Assembly (NCBI GenBank): GCA_049516395.1
Contig: JBEKTD010000001.1
Coordinates: 372,001 to 436,000, forward strand
Reading direction: 5' to 3'
Origin: Fen-1362 sp049516395
GTDB lineage: Bacteria > Planctomycetota > Phycisphaerae > Sedimentisphaerales > Anaerobacaceae
Length of the DNA stretch: 64,000 nt
Under the pieces are notes generated by a model. It made no database searches. It saw only the letters and a program-made list of their open reading frames with translations, and was not told where the DNA came from. Both the position numbers and the translations under genes were made by a program. Within the stretch, counting starts at the first letter, position 1. Each line of letters begins with the position of its first letter. Below are positions 27,550 through 37,171 of the stretch, piece after piece.

Positions 27550-28002
27550 ATGGCGGAAACATTAGGTTCTCTATGCGATAAACTTATCATTGTAAACCTT
27601 AAGATATGGCACAGTGATAATGAAGCTAAACTGTCAAGTTTGTTAAAGCAGGCAATAGCTATTCAGGACGAGTTAAATGAATTCATGGAGGACGCCCTTA
27701 AGGGAAATATTCCTCAGGACAAATTAACTTTTGCATCAAATAAAATTTATAGCAGGAAAGGGAATGACATCGAAGAAATCGAAGGAACAATCGGCGGCGT
27801 TTTTTCGAAGCTTGCCGAGGTAAACTGTGAATTGTGGCATGAACAAGAGAAGGTATATGAATTTGAAAAAGTGCCCGTTGAACATAAAAATGGTGTGGTG
27901 AAGGGCCTGGCCCTGTTAAATCTCAAAAGAAACAAATGTATTGACTTAATAGACAGGCAATTCGCTGATATGGTTAGAGACAAGTGTGTCCAATTCAGTT
28001 AA
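27550..28002 (+). CDS. DUF4254-like protein
   Basis: 150 residues. The opening 'GSLCDKLIIVNLKIWHSDNE' and later 'KLAEVNCELWHEQEKVYEFE' resemble the DUF4254 family, found beside glycosyltransferases in surface-polysaccharide loci; I assign this from memory of the motif, not a search. Entirely helical, no signal peptide. Ribosome site AAAGGG upstream. From here the DNA turns AT-rich compared with the genes upstream, marking the start of a block of different composition. Function unknown. Confidence 0.55.
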   Translation: MAETLGSLCDKLIIVNLKIWHSDNEAKLSSLLKQAIAIQDELNEFMEDALKGNIPQDKLTFASNKIYSRKGNDIEEIEGTIGGVFSKLAEVNCELWHEQEKVYEFEKVPVEHKNGVVKGLALLNLKRNKCIDLIDRQFADMVRDKCVQFS

Positions 28003-28064
28003 ATATGAAAATATGAGGATTTTTCCGCCGCCTGACATTGAAATTAAGTTAAAAGGATAAGAAA

Positions 28065-31000
28065 ATGCAATCGCCGACCAATTCAATATGCAATGGAAAA
28101 CCTCGCGGTATTTTTATTAATGCTCAAAAGGCAAATTGCAGCATATATGAATCCGGGGTCATGGTCTATCAGTGCCTGAAATTGTCGGATAAATATAGTT
28201 TGGATTATATGGAAATTGATCCTCATAATCTGGAACTTAACAAATATGATTTTTATTTTTTCAATTATCATCATGCGACAATGAATTTTATTGATACGAA
28301 GACCATAAGGCAGTTGCCTGGTCTGACGCTTGTGACTATTCTTGAAACTTTACCTAATAATCCTTTCCCGTTATGTCCGCCGAGTGATTTCGATATTTAT
28401 TGCGCCATAGATCCCACGATGAATGTTCCAGACAGAAGGGTTTATGCGTTCCCTCGCCCTCTTGAAGTCGCGGAGCATATTACGCCTTATAAAGAAACGG
28501 AAATTCCGGTCATCGGAAGTTTTGGGTTTGCGACTCCGGGCAAAGGTTTTGAATTGGTAGTTGATGCGGTCAACAAGGAATTTGACGAGGCGATCGTTAG
28601 AATCAATATTCCATGTTCGACTTATGCCGATGACGTCACGTATAAGCTTTTCAAGCAAAAATACTCGGATTATTTGAGTGGTTTATGTAAAAAAGTCGCT
28701 AAGCCGGGAATTAAAGTCATTATTACTAACGACTTTATGAACAAGAACGAATTGATTGAGTGGTGCGGTAAAAATACGCTTAACTGTTTTTTCTATGACC
28801 GAAATCAGCCGGGGCTTGCTGCGACGACCGATCAGGCCATTACAAGCGAAAGGCCTTTGCTGGTTTCAGCCAATGAAACATTCAGGCACATCCATAAATA
28901 TATTAAACCCTATCCATATCAAAGTTTAAGAGAAGCCATTAAGTTTTCCAGGGCTGCCGTATTGAACATGAAGAAGGATTGGCATCCCAGGAAATTCGCG
29001 GAAAAATTTGAACAGGTGTTGGAAGATTGCAATATGCTTCCCGGAACTAAAAGAGAAAATGAAAATATTGTAATCGCCTCAGATGGGAAAAAAGATACGA
29101 TTCTGATTGTCTCTCACAAAAAAGCGCAGTGCGGAATTTATCAATATGGCGTCGATATTGCTAATGCGCTTCAAAAGTCCAAAGTATATGATTTTGTTTA
29201 TGTGGAATGTTCCAGTCAGTCGGAATTAAATGAGGCGATGGCGGTATATCATCCCAAAATCATTATCTATAACTATTACCCTTATACGATGCCCTGGCTG
29301 AATCGCCATATCACTAAAGGTTATCGCATTCCTCAATTTGCCATTATGCATGAAGTGACGCAGGAAGAAGCCGATAAAGCCACACAGGAAATGTTCGACG
29401 GATTTTTATGCCCCGACCCAACACTGAAGGAAAACAACCCGTATGTGTTTAAAACGGCAAGACTGATTCCGCAATATTATAATTACCAAAACATTCCGGA
29501 TATAATTACGATAGGCAGCTTTGGATTCGGTTTTTGCGACAAGGGTTTTGAGCGATTGATTGATATCGCGCAGAAGGAATTTGACAGCGTAAGAATTCGT
29601 ATCCACATGCCTTTTAACAGTCTGGCGGATGACAAAGGGGCTGTACATGCGCTGAATACCGCGGAACGATGCAGAAAAACAGTCACCAATAAAAATGTTG
29701 AACTGCAGATAAACCATTCTTATCTGAGCAAGGAGGAATTGTTTTCGTTCCTGGCAGGCAACACCATTAACGCATTTTTTTATGATACCAATAAGGACAA
29801 AGGTGTTTCAAGCGTTATTGACTCAGCCCTGGCTGTCCGGCGACCTATTGCAATAACAAAATCGGGAATGTTCAGGCATATCTGGAATGCCGTGCCTTCC
29901 ATTTGTATTGAAGATTCCGATTTGAAAACGATTATCCGAAACGGGATAGTTCCGCTTGTTCCTTTTTATAATGACTGGAGTGAGGCCAGTTTCATTAAAA
30001 GATATGAAGAAATATTGGATAAAATATTAGGTAAAGCCAGGGATGATGCTGGCAAAATAGACATCCCAAAAGACATTTCTTGTGAATGTAAAGACACGGG
30101 TGTTGCTATCGAAAGGCAAGATGCTATGAATGACAGAAATGCGTTAATTCAAGAGGCCGAGAGATTGATTCAGGCGAAAGATATTATAAAGGCGAGGGGT
30201 ATTCTTAATGGGATACTCAAACTTGATTCGCAAAATATTGTTAGTATTATCGATTTGTCCGTCTGTGATATTCTTGAGGGTAAAAGCGCCGATGCAATTA
30301 AGAAGCTGAACATTGTGTTGAGTATTGAACCGGACAACAAAGTTGCGAAAGATAATCTTCTGTATGTGCTTCAACAGGATCAAAATTGCGGGAATGAAAA
30401 GGGCGGCTCCAAGCAAATGCGGCCTATCAGTAATGTTCAAATTGAACTTGCGGGTCGGTGTTCTGCTGAGTGTGAATTTTGTGACTGGGTTCGACGTCCC
30501 AAAGAGCAGATGATTTGTATGGATACGGAATTGGCAAAAAAGTGTGTCCGTGAGGCGCGTGAACTTGGCGCAAAGCAGATATCATTTCATATTACAGGCG
30601 AGTCTCTCCTTCATCCCGATTTACTCGATATTCTTCCCCGTGACTATCCCATCCTGATAAGCACGAATTGTCTTCAGCTTGAGGACTCTATTGCACGCGA
30701 ACTCGCCAACATGAAGAATCTCGCCATCATTCTTGCGGTGCTGTGGAGCGAGCCTGAGAAGAAGCGAATAACAAGCATCGTTAATGCCGCGTCGTTTCTC
30801 CAAATGAACCCTCACAATCGTTTAATCGTCTTGCAGATGATTTGCTCAAAGAATTCAATTCCGTGGGTTTCGTTCATGTATAATTATTTTTCTCCATACC
30901 TCAACAAGTTGTCGCAGCTTCAGCTCCACATCAAGCAGCCGTACACACAGGAGCCGGAACGTCCGACGTTAGGGTATATTCCCGAGGGCATTCCCGAGAG

Positions 31001-31397
31001 TCCGCGTGTACAGGTTGATCGGATGCCGACGCCGCAGTCATGCGGGCCGGATTGTGTGGCATTTTCGCCCAACCCTTCAACCGACATTTTGATACAATCG
31101 GATGGTCAGATTAAACCGTGTTTCAAGCGGTGGCCGCATTGGAATCTCGGTAACGCGCGGAACACATCGCTCAGGGAGGCATGGACGAGCGAACGATTTG
31201 CGGAAATACGCCGCATCTGGTCAAAGGGGGATCCTGACAACCAGTTGGCGTGTCATGATTGTATCCGCATGGCTGTTCCCCGAGGGGAGCCGGTCTGGTG
31301 GGGTCCTGGCGGAACAAATGTGCCTCCGTCGGCGCTCAATAGCGATCAATCAAAGAGATCTAATGATCCTAATCCTTATCCGAAGCTATATGTGTGA
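28065..31397 (+). CDS. Fusion: two GT-B-like domains, TPR linker, radical SAM enzyme
   Basis: 1110 residues. Two homologous GT-B-like domains occupy about 8-330 and 345-670. Both carry an 'A-C-IY--GV' opening and an 'IGSFGF----KGFE' segment, so they are tandem duplicates. About 687-775 is TPR-like. The C-terminal ~320 residues are a radical SAM domain with the cluster motif C799-x3-C803-x2-C806, followed by 'GAKQISFHITGESLLHPD'. Late cysteines (CGPDC, PCFKRW, CHDC) resemble a SPASM/Twitch auxiliary cluster site. The GT parts are AT-rich and the radical SAM part is near 57 percent GC in places. It probably modifies a sugar or peptide on the flagellum; the reaction is unknown. Confidence 0.8.
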   Translation: MQSPTNSICNGKPRGIFINAQKANCSIYESGVMVYQCLKLSDKYSLDYMEIDPHNLELNKYDFYFFNYHHATMNFIDTKTIRQLPGLTLVTILETLPNNPFPLCPPSDFDIYCAIDPTMNVPDRRVYAFPRPLEVAEHITPYKETEIPVIGSFGFATPGKGFELVVDAVNKEFDEAIVRINIPCSTYADDVTYKLFKQKYSDYLSGLCKKVAKPGIKVIITNDFMNKNELIEWCGKNTLNCFFYDRNQPGLAATTDQAITSERPLLVSANETFRHIHKYIKPYPYQSLREAIKFSRAAVLNMKKDWHPRKFAEKFEQVLEDCNMLPGTKRENENIVIASDGKKDTILIVSHKKAQCGIYQYGVDIANALQKSKVYDFVYVECSSQSELNEAMAVYHPKIIIYNYYPYTMPWLNRHITKGYRIPQFAIMHEVTQEEADKATQEMFDGFLCPDPTLKENNPYVFKTARLIPQYYNYQNIPDIITIGSFGFGFCDKGFERLIDIAQKEFDSVRIRIHMPFNSLADDKGAVHALNTAERCRKTVTNKNVELQINHSYLSKEELFSFLAGNTINAFFYDTNKDKGVSSVIDSALAVRRPIAITKSGMFRHIWNAVPSICIEDSDLKTIIRNGIVPLVPFYNDWSEASFIKRYEEILDKILGKARDDAGKIDIPKDISCECKDTGVAIERQDAMNDRNALIQEAERLIQAKDIIKARGILNGILKLDSQNIVSIIDLSVCDILEGKSADAIKKLNIVLSIEPDNKVAKDNLLYVLQQDQNCGNEKGGSKQMRPISNVQIELAGRCSAECEFCDWVRRPKEQMICMDTELAKKCVREARELGAKQISFHITGESLLHPDLLDILPRDYPILISTNCLQLEDSIARELANMKNLAIILAVLWSEPEKKRITSIVNAASFLQMNPHNRLIVLQMICSKNSIPWVSFMYNYFSPYLNKLSQLQLHIKQPYTQEPERPTLGYIPEGIPESPRVQVDRMPTPQSCGPDCVAFSPNPSTDILIQSDGQIKPCFKRWPHWNLGNARNTSLREAWTSERFAEIRRIWSKGDPDNQLACHDCIRMAVPRGEPVWWGPGGTNVPPSALNSDQSKRSNDPNPYPKLYV

Positions 31398-31462
31398 AGT
31401 AGGAAATTTTAACCACTATGGTGATAAAGAATCAGAGATGAATAGATGACGAGACAATAGTC

Positions 31463-32353
31463 ATGAATGCAATTATATTTGGAGCCGGTGGACAGGACGG
31501 TTACTATCTGGAGCAGATATGCCGCAGCCGGGGTATTGATGTCATCGGCGTATCCCTTTGGGGGCCAGCCCGGATTCGGGGCGATATTGCGGACTTTGCT
31601 GTGGTTGAACGGATTATAGCGGAAAATAAGCCGGATTACGTTTTTCATTTGGCTGCGAGTTCGACTACAAGGCATGATGCACTGTTCGAAAATCACAGCG
31701 CTATTTCAACCGGCACAATAAATATACTGGAAGCGGTGAAACGCCATTCGCCTGCTTCAAAAGTTTTTATTACGGGAAGCGGGGTGCAATTCAAAAATAA
31801 TGGGAAACCCATCTCTGAGGCGGATGAATTTGAGGCAAACAGCCCATATTCCGTCGCTCGTATTCAATCGGTCTATGCGGCACGTTATTATCGTTCGCTG
31901 GGTATTCGAACTTATGTGGGGTATTTATTCCACCATGAAAGCCCGTTCCGCGATGAATCGCATGTCAGCAAAATGATTACGAATGCAGTGCAAAGAATTT
32001 CATCGGGCAGCCAGGAAAAAATAACATTAGGCGATCTGTCTGTTAAAAAAGAATGGACGTTTGCCGGCGATACAGTAGAAGGTATGTTTACATTAGTCCA
32101 GCAGGATGAGGTGTTCGAAGCCGTGATTGGTTCGGGTGTTCCGTATTCAATTGAAAACTGGCTGGAAGTATGTTTTGGCATTATTGGCAGGAAATGGAAT
32201 GATTATGTTATTCTTCGTGAGGGGTTCAAATCCGAGTATCCCCTATTAGTTTCAAATCCGTTTAAAATTCACCAACTGGGCTGGAGTCCCAAAATCAGTT
32301 TCAGGCAGCTTGCCGAAATAATGATTAATTATTCGCCACAGGTGAAACTATGA
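31463..32353 (+). CDS. NAD(P)-dependent SDR, GDP-mannose 4,6-dehydratase-like, YxxxR active site
   Basis: 296 residues, extended SDR. Rossmann motif GAGGQDG at 7-13, 'DYVFHLAASSTTRHDALFEN' typical of nucleotide-sugar dehydratases/epimerases, and a Ser/Thr site near 'FITGSGVQF'. The catalytic tetrad YxxxK reads Tyr129-SVA-Arg133, so the usual Lys is Arg. Overall shorter than GDP-mannose dehydratase (~345). Likely makes a deoxy or epimerised sugar for the surrounding glycosyltransferases, unless the Lys-to-Arg change has altered or disabled it. Its stop overlaps the next start (ATGA). Confidence 0.78.
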   Translation: MNAIIFGAGGQDGYYLEQICRSRGIDVIGVSLWGPARIRGDIADFAVVERIIAENKPDYVFHLAASSTTRHDALFENHSAISTGTINILEAVKRHSPASKVFITGSGVQFKNNGKPISEADEFEANSPYSVARIQSVYAARYYRSLGIRTYVGYLFHHESPFRDESHVSKMITNAVQRISSGSQEKITLGDLSVKKEWTFAGDTVEGMFTLVQQDEVFEAVIGSGVPYSIENWLEVCFGIIGRKWNDYVILREGFKSEYPLLVSNPFKIHQLGWSPKISFRQLAEIMINYSPQVKL

Positions 32354-35300
32354 AATCATCATTTGGAATTGCTGTGTTTCATAATATAGGCGATATATTA
32401 TTATGTACGCCTATAGCAAGACAGTTGAAAGCAGATAATCCGGATTGCGAAGTCATCTGGTACACATCGGAAAGATATAAATTCATTTTGGAAAACAATC
32501 CTTTTATAGACCAGATTGTGTCATTCGATGGCGATCCGTTAAAGCTTGACGAATCAATCCCGGAGTTAAAATCAAGGCATCAATGGCCCCAGTTTTTCAC
32601 GCCGGCTGCGTATATGAATCGTGAGAAAACGCCTGGCGGAAGTCTGCCGGAACTCGTAAAGGGTTCTGTTGATTTTGAATGGACGGTTCCGTTTGTGCCG
32701 GTTCTGCGATTATCTGAAACTGAAAAAGCAAGGGCCGCTGCTTATTGGAATGGATTGCCATCAGGTAAAAAAATATTGATTGAGACCGAATTTAAATCTC
32801 AGCAAAGTCCCTTGACGGAAGAGTATATTGACAAATTATTTGAGATATTTTCGCCAATGAGCCCGATATTTGTCTTTACTGCGAAAAATAAGCCTGAATA
32901 TTTTGATAAATTCAAAAATAAATATTCAAAAACATTCTGGTGTCAGGAGGAATTCAGATTAAATGCTGAGTTCTATAATCTTTGCGACGCTTTTGTTGGC
33001 GTATCGTCCGGGATATCCTGTCTTTCCAACTCCGATTATTGCAGGAATGATGTCCCTCATCTTGAAATATCAAGAGGATATCACTGGAGTAACGCTTCTT
33101 ATTGCAGCGCTAAAAAGGAGTTATACGTATCCTATTCAAAGGCACGATATATTGACGGACTATATTGGCTTTTTAATAAATTAACTGATTCAGCGGCTGA
33201 ACATTGTTTCTCTCCCCGTTTTATATCGGACTCCTGTGTTTATGGAACTAAAGAAATCGTTACCTGTACGCTCTGCGGCGCAGCCGGTTATACTGTGGCC
33301 AGGGGATGGGATATCGTTAAATGTAATAAATGCGGCAATATATATTCACACGTGCGAATGAATAAATGGGCTATGGAGAAGTATTATTCGGAGGTTTATG
33401 CGGTCAATCAACCCACCGCTGTGACGCCTGTCAGAGTTCCTTGCTCAAAAGAGGAAGTGGATTTACTTCCGGAATTCATCGGCGCTCAAAGGCGGGAAAT
33501 TCTGGCGGAAATTCAATCTCTGCTTAAGGTTGATTTGGCAGACAAGGTTTTAATTGATATTGGCTGTGGTTGGGGTGCTTTTTTACATCATGCGAGAAAT
33601 CAGGGAATGAAAGTCATGGGATTTGAATTTACCAAACCCAATGTTGAGTTTGGCAGGAATGTTTTAAATATTGATATCAGGCGGCAGCAGTTTATTGATG
33701 CGGATGATATTCAGGAGAATTCCGTAGATATCATCGTCATGAATCATTCGCTGGAACGTGTCCCGTACCCCTTTGAGTTTTTGGAAAAAATAGAATATGT
33801 CTTAAAACCCGGAGGCATTTTCTTTGGTATGGTTCCAAACTTTGAAAGTATTTGCTCGACAGCATTATTGGGAAAATGGGCTTGGATTGAACCAGATTGG
33901 CATTACACTCATTTTACGCCAAATACATTGAAAGAAACTTTGGCCCAAACGGGTTTTTATATTGAGCAACTATATACAACAAGCGGAGATTATGGTGATA
34001 ACATCCCGATATTAATGTTGAAAAAAATAAAACCAGGGTTAAACGAACCAAACTATCAGCGGCACTTAAAAGAATTTCAAAAGCATGGAAGAGGAGAGCA
34101 AATCAATGTTATTGCAGTTAAAAGAGGAAGCTCAAAAGGCAGAATAAAAACAAAAGATAATTCTTTTAATCCTGGTCTTTCAAGTGCAGTCAGGAAAGTT
34201 TTGATTGTACGCAGCGATAGCATTGGTGATTTTGTTATCTTTGGCGGGGCCTTGAGGTATTTTAAAAAGCTTTATCCGCAGGCCCGGATTACTTTGGTTG
34301 TCAGCGATACGGTAACCGATATGGCGGCAGCGTGTCCGCATGTTGATTCCATTATGTCTTTCAATCGTGCAAAGATGGGACAAGACATACAATGTATGAC
34401 TGACTTTGTGAATGTAATTCGTAAGGAGCATTACGATGTTGCCATTGCGCCGGCATTATCGCGAGATAAGTTTAGTGACTTTATAGTAATCAACAGCGGG
34501 GCGACTGAAAGGATTACTTGTTCTGGTGATACCGCAAATCTGCCTTTGGAACAATTGCGGGAAAATGATAAATATTTCACCAGGATAATTCCAATGGCTG
34601 AAGGAATCGGGTTGGAGACAGCCAGAAATGAAGAATTTATCAAAGGTCTTGGCGCAGAACTTGACGGCCCATACAAGCCGGATATCTGGTTGACGGAGGA
34701 AGATATCGCTTTTGCAGATAGGTTGTTGAAAAAACTGCAGATTAGTAAACCTGTAATTGTTGCTCCATTTGCTCAAACCAGGAAACGTAATTGGCCGGTT
34801 ATTCACTGGATGAAGCTGGTTTCTATGCATGCTGATCAGCCTGTTGTTATTTGCGGTGTTGCAGGCGATAAAGCTGAAGCGGAGAAAATAATCAATCTTT
34901 CCGGTCATCGAAATATTCATAATCTGTGCGGCCAGACCACGATACGTCAATTAGCGGCGATTATTTCAAAAGCCAAAGTATGCGTCACTTGTGAATCTGC
35001 GGCTGCTCATATCGCAGCTGTTGTTAATGTGCCTCATATTGTATTGTTGGGGGGAGGGCACTTTGGCAGATTTATGCCTTATGCCGACACCACGCATTTG
35101 GTTTACAATAAGATGAATTGTTTCAATTGCAACTGGAAATGCAGTTATGGTCTGGATGTTCGATGTATTTACTATATTAGCGTTGAGGCTGTTGAGCAAA
35201 AACTGTGCGGGGTCCTTGGTAGTGATGCTGTTGAGCAAAAAATGTGTCGGGCTCTTGGCGTTGAGGCTGTTGAGCAAAAACCGTGTCAGGCTCTTGGCAG

Positions 35301-37032
35301 CAGTGACTATCTTATTTCAGCGATAGTTTCTACTTACAACTCAGAAGAATTTATTCGCGGCTGTCTCGAAGATTTGGAAAATCAGACGATAGCCGACAAG
35401 CTTGAGATAATAGTCGTTAACAGCGGCTCCGAGCAAAACGAGGAATCAATCGTAAAAGAGTTCCAGGAGAAATACGGTAACATCGTTTATATCAAGACGG
35501 AACGCGAAGGATTATACAGCGCCTGGAACCGGGCGATAAAAGCCGCATCGGGACAATTTTTGACAAGCGCAAACACTGATGACAGGCATCGCAGAGATGC
35601 TTTCGAGGTAATGGCAAATACTCTGCTTAAAAACACCGATGTTGTTCTGGTTTACGGCAACCAGATAATTACGGATACCCCCAATCCTTCTTTTGAGAAT
35701 CATCACGTTATCGAAATGGCCAAAAGGCCAGAATTCAGCAGGCAACGACTGCTCTTTGGATGTTGTGTTGGGTCGCAGCCGATGTGGCGAAAATCACTGC
35801 ACGATGAATTCGGCGGCTTCGATGAAACGCTGACCGGTGCTGCCGACTGGGATTTCTGGCTGAAAATTGCCGGAAAGTACAGCTTCAAACATATAGATGA
35901 ATTTCTGGGGCTGTATTATCGTAACGAAAACGGTATTGAGCACGGCCGAAAAATTCACAGCTTGTATGAACGATATGCCGTGGGTAAACGATACGGCAAT
36001 CCGTATATTTCGGTGATTAAGCAGTATGATGCCCCGGGCAATCCTCTGGTTTCGATTATAGTAACCGCGTATAACGCCGCGGATTATATCTCGCGAACCA
36101 TTGAAAGCATTCTTATTCAGAGCTACAGGAATTTTGAGATCATTGTTGTTGACGACGGCTCTACCGACAATACCGCGGAGATTGTCCGCGGATTCAAAAA
36201 CGAACCGATAAAATACTTCTTCAAGGAAAACGGCGGGGTGGCGTCCGCCCGCAATTTCGGTCTGCAAAAGTCCGGCGGGGCATTCATAATTATGCTCGAC
36301 AGCGACGATATGATGACGCCCGATTACATCGCCAGTCACCTGCAGGGATTTGCGCAGCATCCGGAGGCGGATATGGTTTATTGCGATGATTTGCTTATCG
36401 ATGAGCAGGACAAGCCAATCCGCGTAATTAACAGGCCTGAGTACTCGAATCCGGACGGGATTATATCCGATATGTTCCGCTGCGGTTTCCCGGTTGTGCA
36501 TTTCAAAACCTGCATCAAAAGAAGCGTTTTCGACAAACTCGGTCTTTACGACGAACGGCTTATTGTCGCGGAAGATTACGATATGATGAGACGTTTCGTA
36601 AAACAGCAATTAAAGATGCGTCATTTGCCGGCGGCGTTATACCTTCGGCGGCTCAGGGCTGACAGTTTGTCAAAGGGCTTCAATGCTGCAAAAGCAAAAA
36701 GTCATTTTGATGTTATTCGCAGGTTTACAGAAACGTTTACTCCCGAGCAGTTATTTCCCGATGTACAATGGGATAAGCTGCCGGCTGAGCAAAAAACGAT
36801 GCTGACCAAGTGCAGGGAGGCCCTTGCCTATCTCGGTATTGGCGAACAATATATAAATTCAAAGGCGCCGGATTATGCAGAGGCGGCCTTCGATATGGCC
36901 TGCGAGCAGTTAGACAATTGCTGCAAAATCGAGCCGGCAAACCAGCAGGTCAGGAATCTGCGGGAAAAATGTCAGTCCATTCGCGATAAACACATGTCAA
37001 ATGCCGGGGAAAATATCTATCAGCAGGTTTGA
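32350..37032 (+). CDS. Multi-domain glycan enzyme: GT9-like, Zn-ribbon methyltransferase, GT9, GT2, GT2, TPR
   Basis: 1560 residues in one frame. Domains: 1-275 GT9/heptosyltransferase-like (NIGDILLCTPIARQLKADNP). Zinc ribbon with C306, C309, C325, C328. SAM methyltransferase about 380-530 (DIGCGWG at 403-409, NHSLERVPYPFEFLEKI). Second GT9 about 616-940 (VLIVRSDSIGDFVIFGGALR). Three 13-residue repeats at 945-983. GT2 about 987-1220 (AIVSTYNSEEF). GT2 about 1231-1450 (VSIIVTAYNAADY, VDDGSTDNT, LDSDD). TPR-like C-terminus about 1475-1560. The part before the repeats is AT-rich and the part after has normal GC, suggesting an in-frame fusion. Presumably assembles several steps of a flagellar glycan. 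Confidence 0.85.
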   Translation: MKSSFGIAVFHNIGDILLCTPIARQLKADNPDCEVIWYTSERYKFILENNPFIDQIVSFDGDPLKLDESIPELKSRHQWPQFFTPAAYMNREKTPGGSLPELVKGSVDFEWTVPFVPVLRLSETEKARAAAYWNGLPSGKKILIETEFKSQQSPLTEEYIDKLFEIFSPMSPIFVFTAKNKPEYFDKFKNKYSKTFWCQEEFRLNAEFYNLCDAFVGVSSGISCLSNSDYCRNDVPHLEISRGYHWSNASYCSAKKELYVSYSKARYIDGLYWLFNKLTDSAAEHCFSPRFISDSCVYGTKEIVTCTLCGAAGYTVARGWDIVKCNKCGNIYSHVRMNKWAMEKYYSEVYAVNQPTAVTPVRVPCSKEEVDLLPEFIGAQRREILAEIQSLLKVDLADKVLIDIGCGWGAFLHHARNQGMKVMGFEFTKPNVEFGRNVLNIDIRRQQFIDADDIQENSVDIIVMNHSLERVPYPFEFLEKIEYVLKPGGIFFGMVPNFESICSTALLGKWAWIEPDWHYTHFTPNTLKETLAQTGFYIEQLYTTSGDYGDNIPILMLKKIKPGLNEPNYQRHLKEFQKHGRGEQINVIAVKRGSSKGRIKTKDNSFNPGLSSAVRKVLIVRSDSIGDFVIFGGALRYFKKLYPQARITLVVSDTVTDMAAACPHVDSIMSFNRAKMGQDIQCMTDFVNVIRKEHYDVAIAPALSRDKFSDFIVINSGATERITCSGDTANLPLEQLRENDKYFTRIIPMAEGIGLETARNEEFIKGLGAELDGPYKPDIWLTEEDIAFADRLLKKLQISKPVIVAPFAQTRKRNWPVIHWMKLVSMHADQPVVICGVAGDKAEAEKIINLSGHRNIHNLCGQTTIRQLAAIISKAKVCVTCESAAAHIAAVVNVPHIVLLGGGHFGRFMPYADTTHLVYNKMNCFNCNWKCSYGLDVRCIYYISVEAVEQKLCGVLGSDAVEQKMCRALGVEAVEQKPCQALGSSDYLISAIVSTYNSEEFIRGCLEDLENQTIADKLEIIVVNSGSEQNEESIVKEFQEKYGNIVYIKTEREGLYSAWNRAIKAASGQFLTSANTDDRHRRDAFEVMANTLLKNTDVVLVYGNQIITDTPNPSFENHHVIEMAKRPEFSRQRLLFGCCVGSQPMWRKSLHDEFGGFDETLTGAADWDFWLKIAGKYSFKHIDEFLGLYYRNENGIEHGRKIHSLYERYAVGKRYGNPYISVIKQYDAPGNPLVSIIVTAYNAADYISRTIESILIQSYRNFEIIVVDDGSTDNTAEIVRGFKNEPIKYFFKENGGVASARNFGLQKSGGAFIIMLDSDDMMTPDYIASHLQGFAQHPEADMVYCDDLLIDEQDKPIRVINRPEYSNPDGIISDMFRCGFPVVHFKTCIKRSVFDKLGLYDERLIVAEDYDMMRRFVKQQLKMRHLPAALYLRRLRADSLSKGFNAAKAKSHFDVIRRFTETFTPEQLFPDVQWDKLPAEQKTMLTKCREALAYLGIGEQYINSKAPDYAEAAFDMACEQLDNCCKIEPANQQVRNLREKCQSIRDKHMSNAGENIYQQV
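35182..35298 (+). repeat. Three tandem 39-bp coding repeats at a domain junction
   Basis: Units 35182-35220, 35221-35259 and 35260-35298. Each contains GCTGTTGAGCAAAAA and encodes 13 residues of the form (V/S)(E/D)AVEQKxCxxLG. The first unit reads like the natural C-terminal helix of the preceding GT9 domain; the other two look like slippage copies. Confidence 0.85.
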
Positions 37033-37171
37033 TTTGTAATGCCTGAATATGACCAAAATACTGAAAAGAAACACGGGTCTTTATCGATAATATGATGGAT
37101 GGACCTGCCCGATGGCTTGATATGGGTATGTCCGATAATATGTTTGCAGCTTAATTGGAAAGCGGATAACA

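Noticed and set aside
35794..36609. A 271-codon minus-strand frame
   Set aside because: Antisense to the two GT2 domains, which carry clear motifs on the plus strand.
37033..37171. Sigma-54 promoter directly before fliD
   Set aside because: The closest candidate (GG-N10-GT) fails at the invariant GC, so fliD is left in the upstream transcript.
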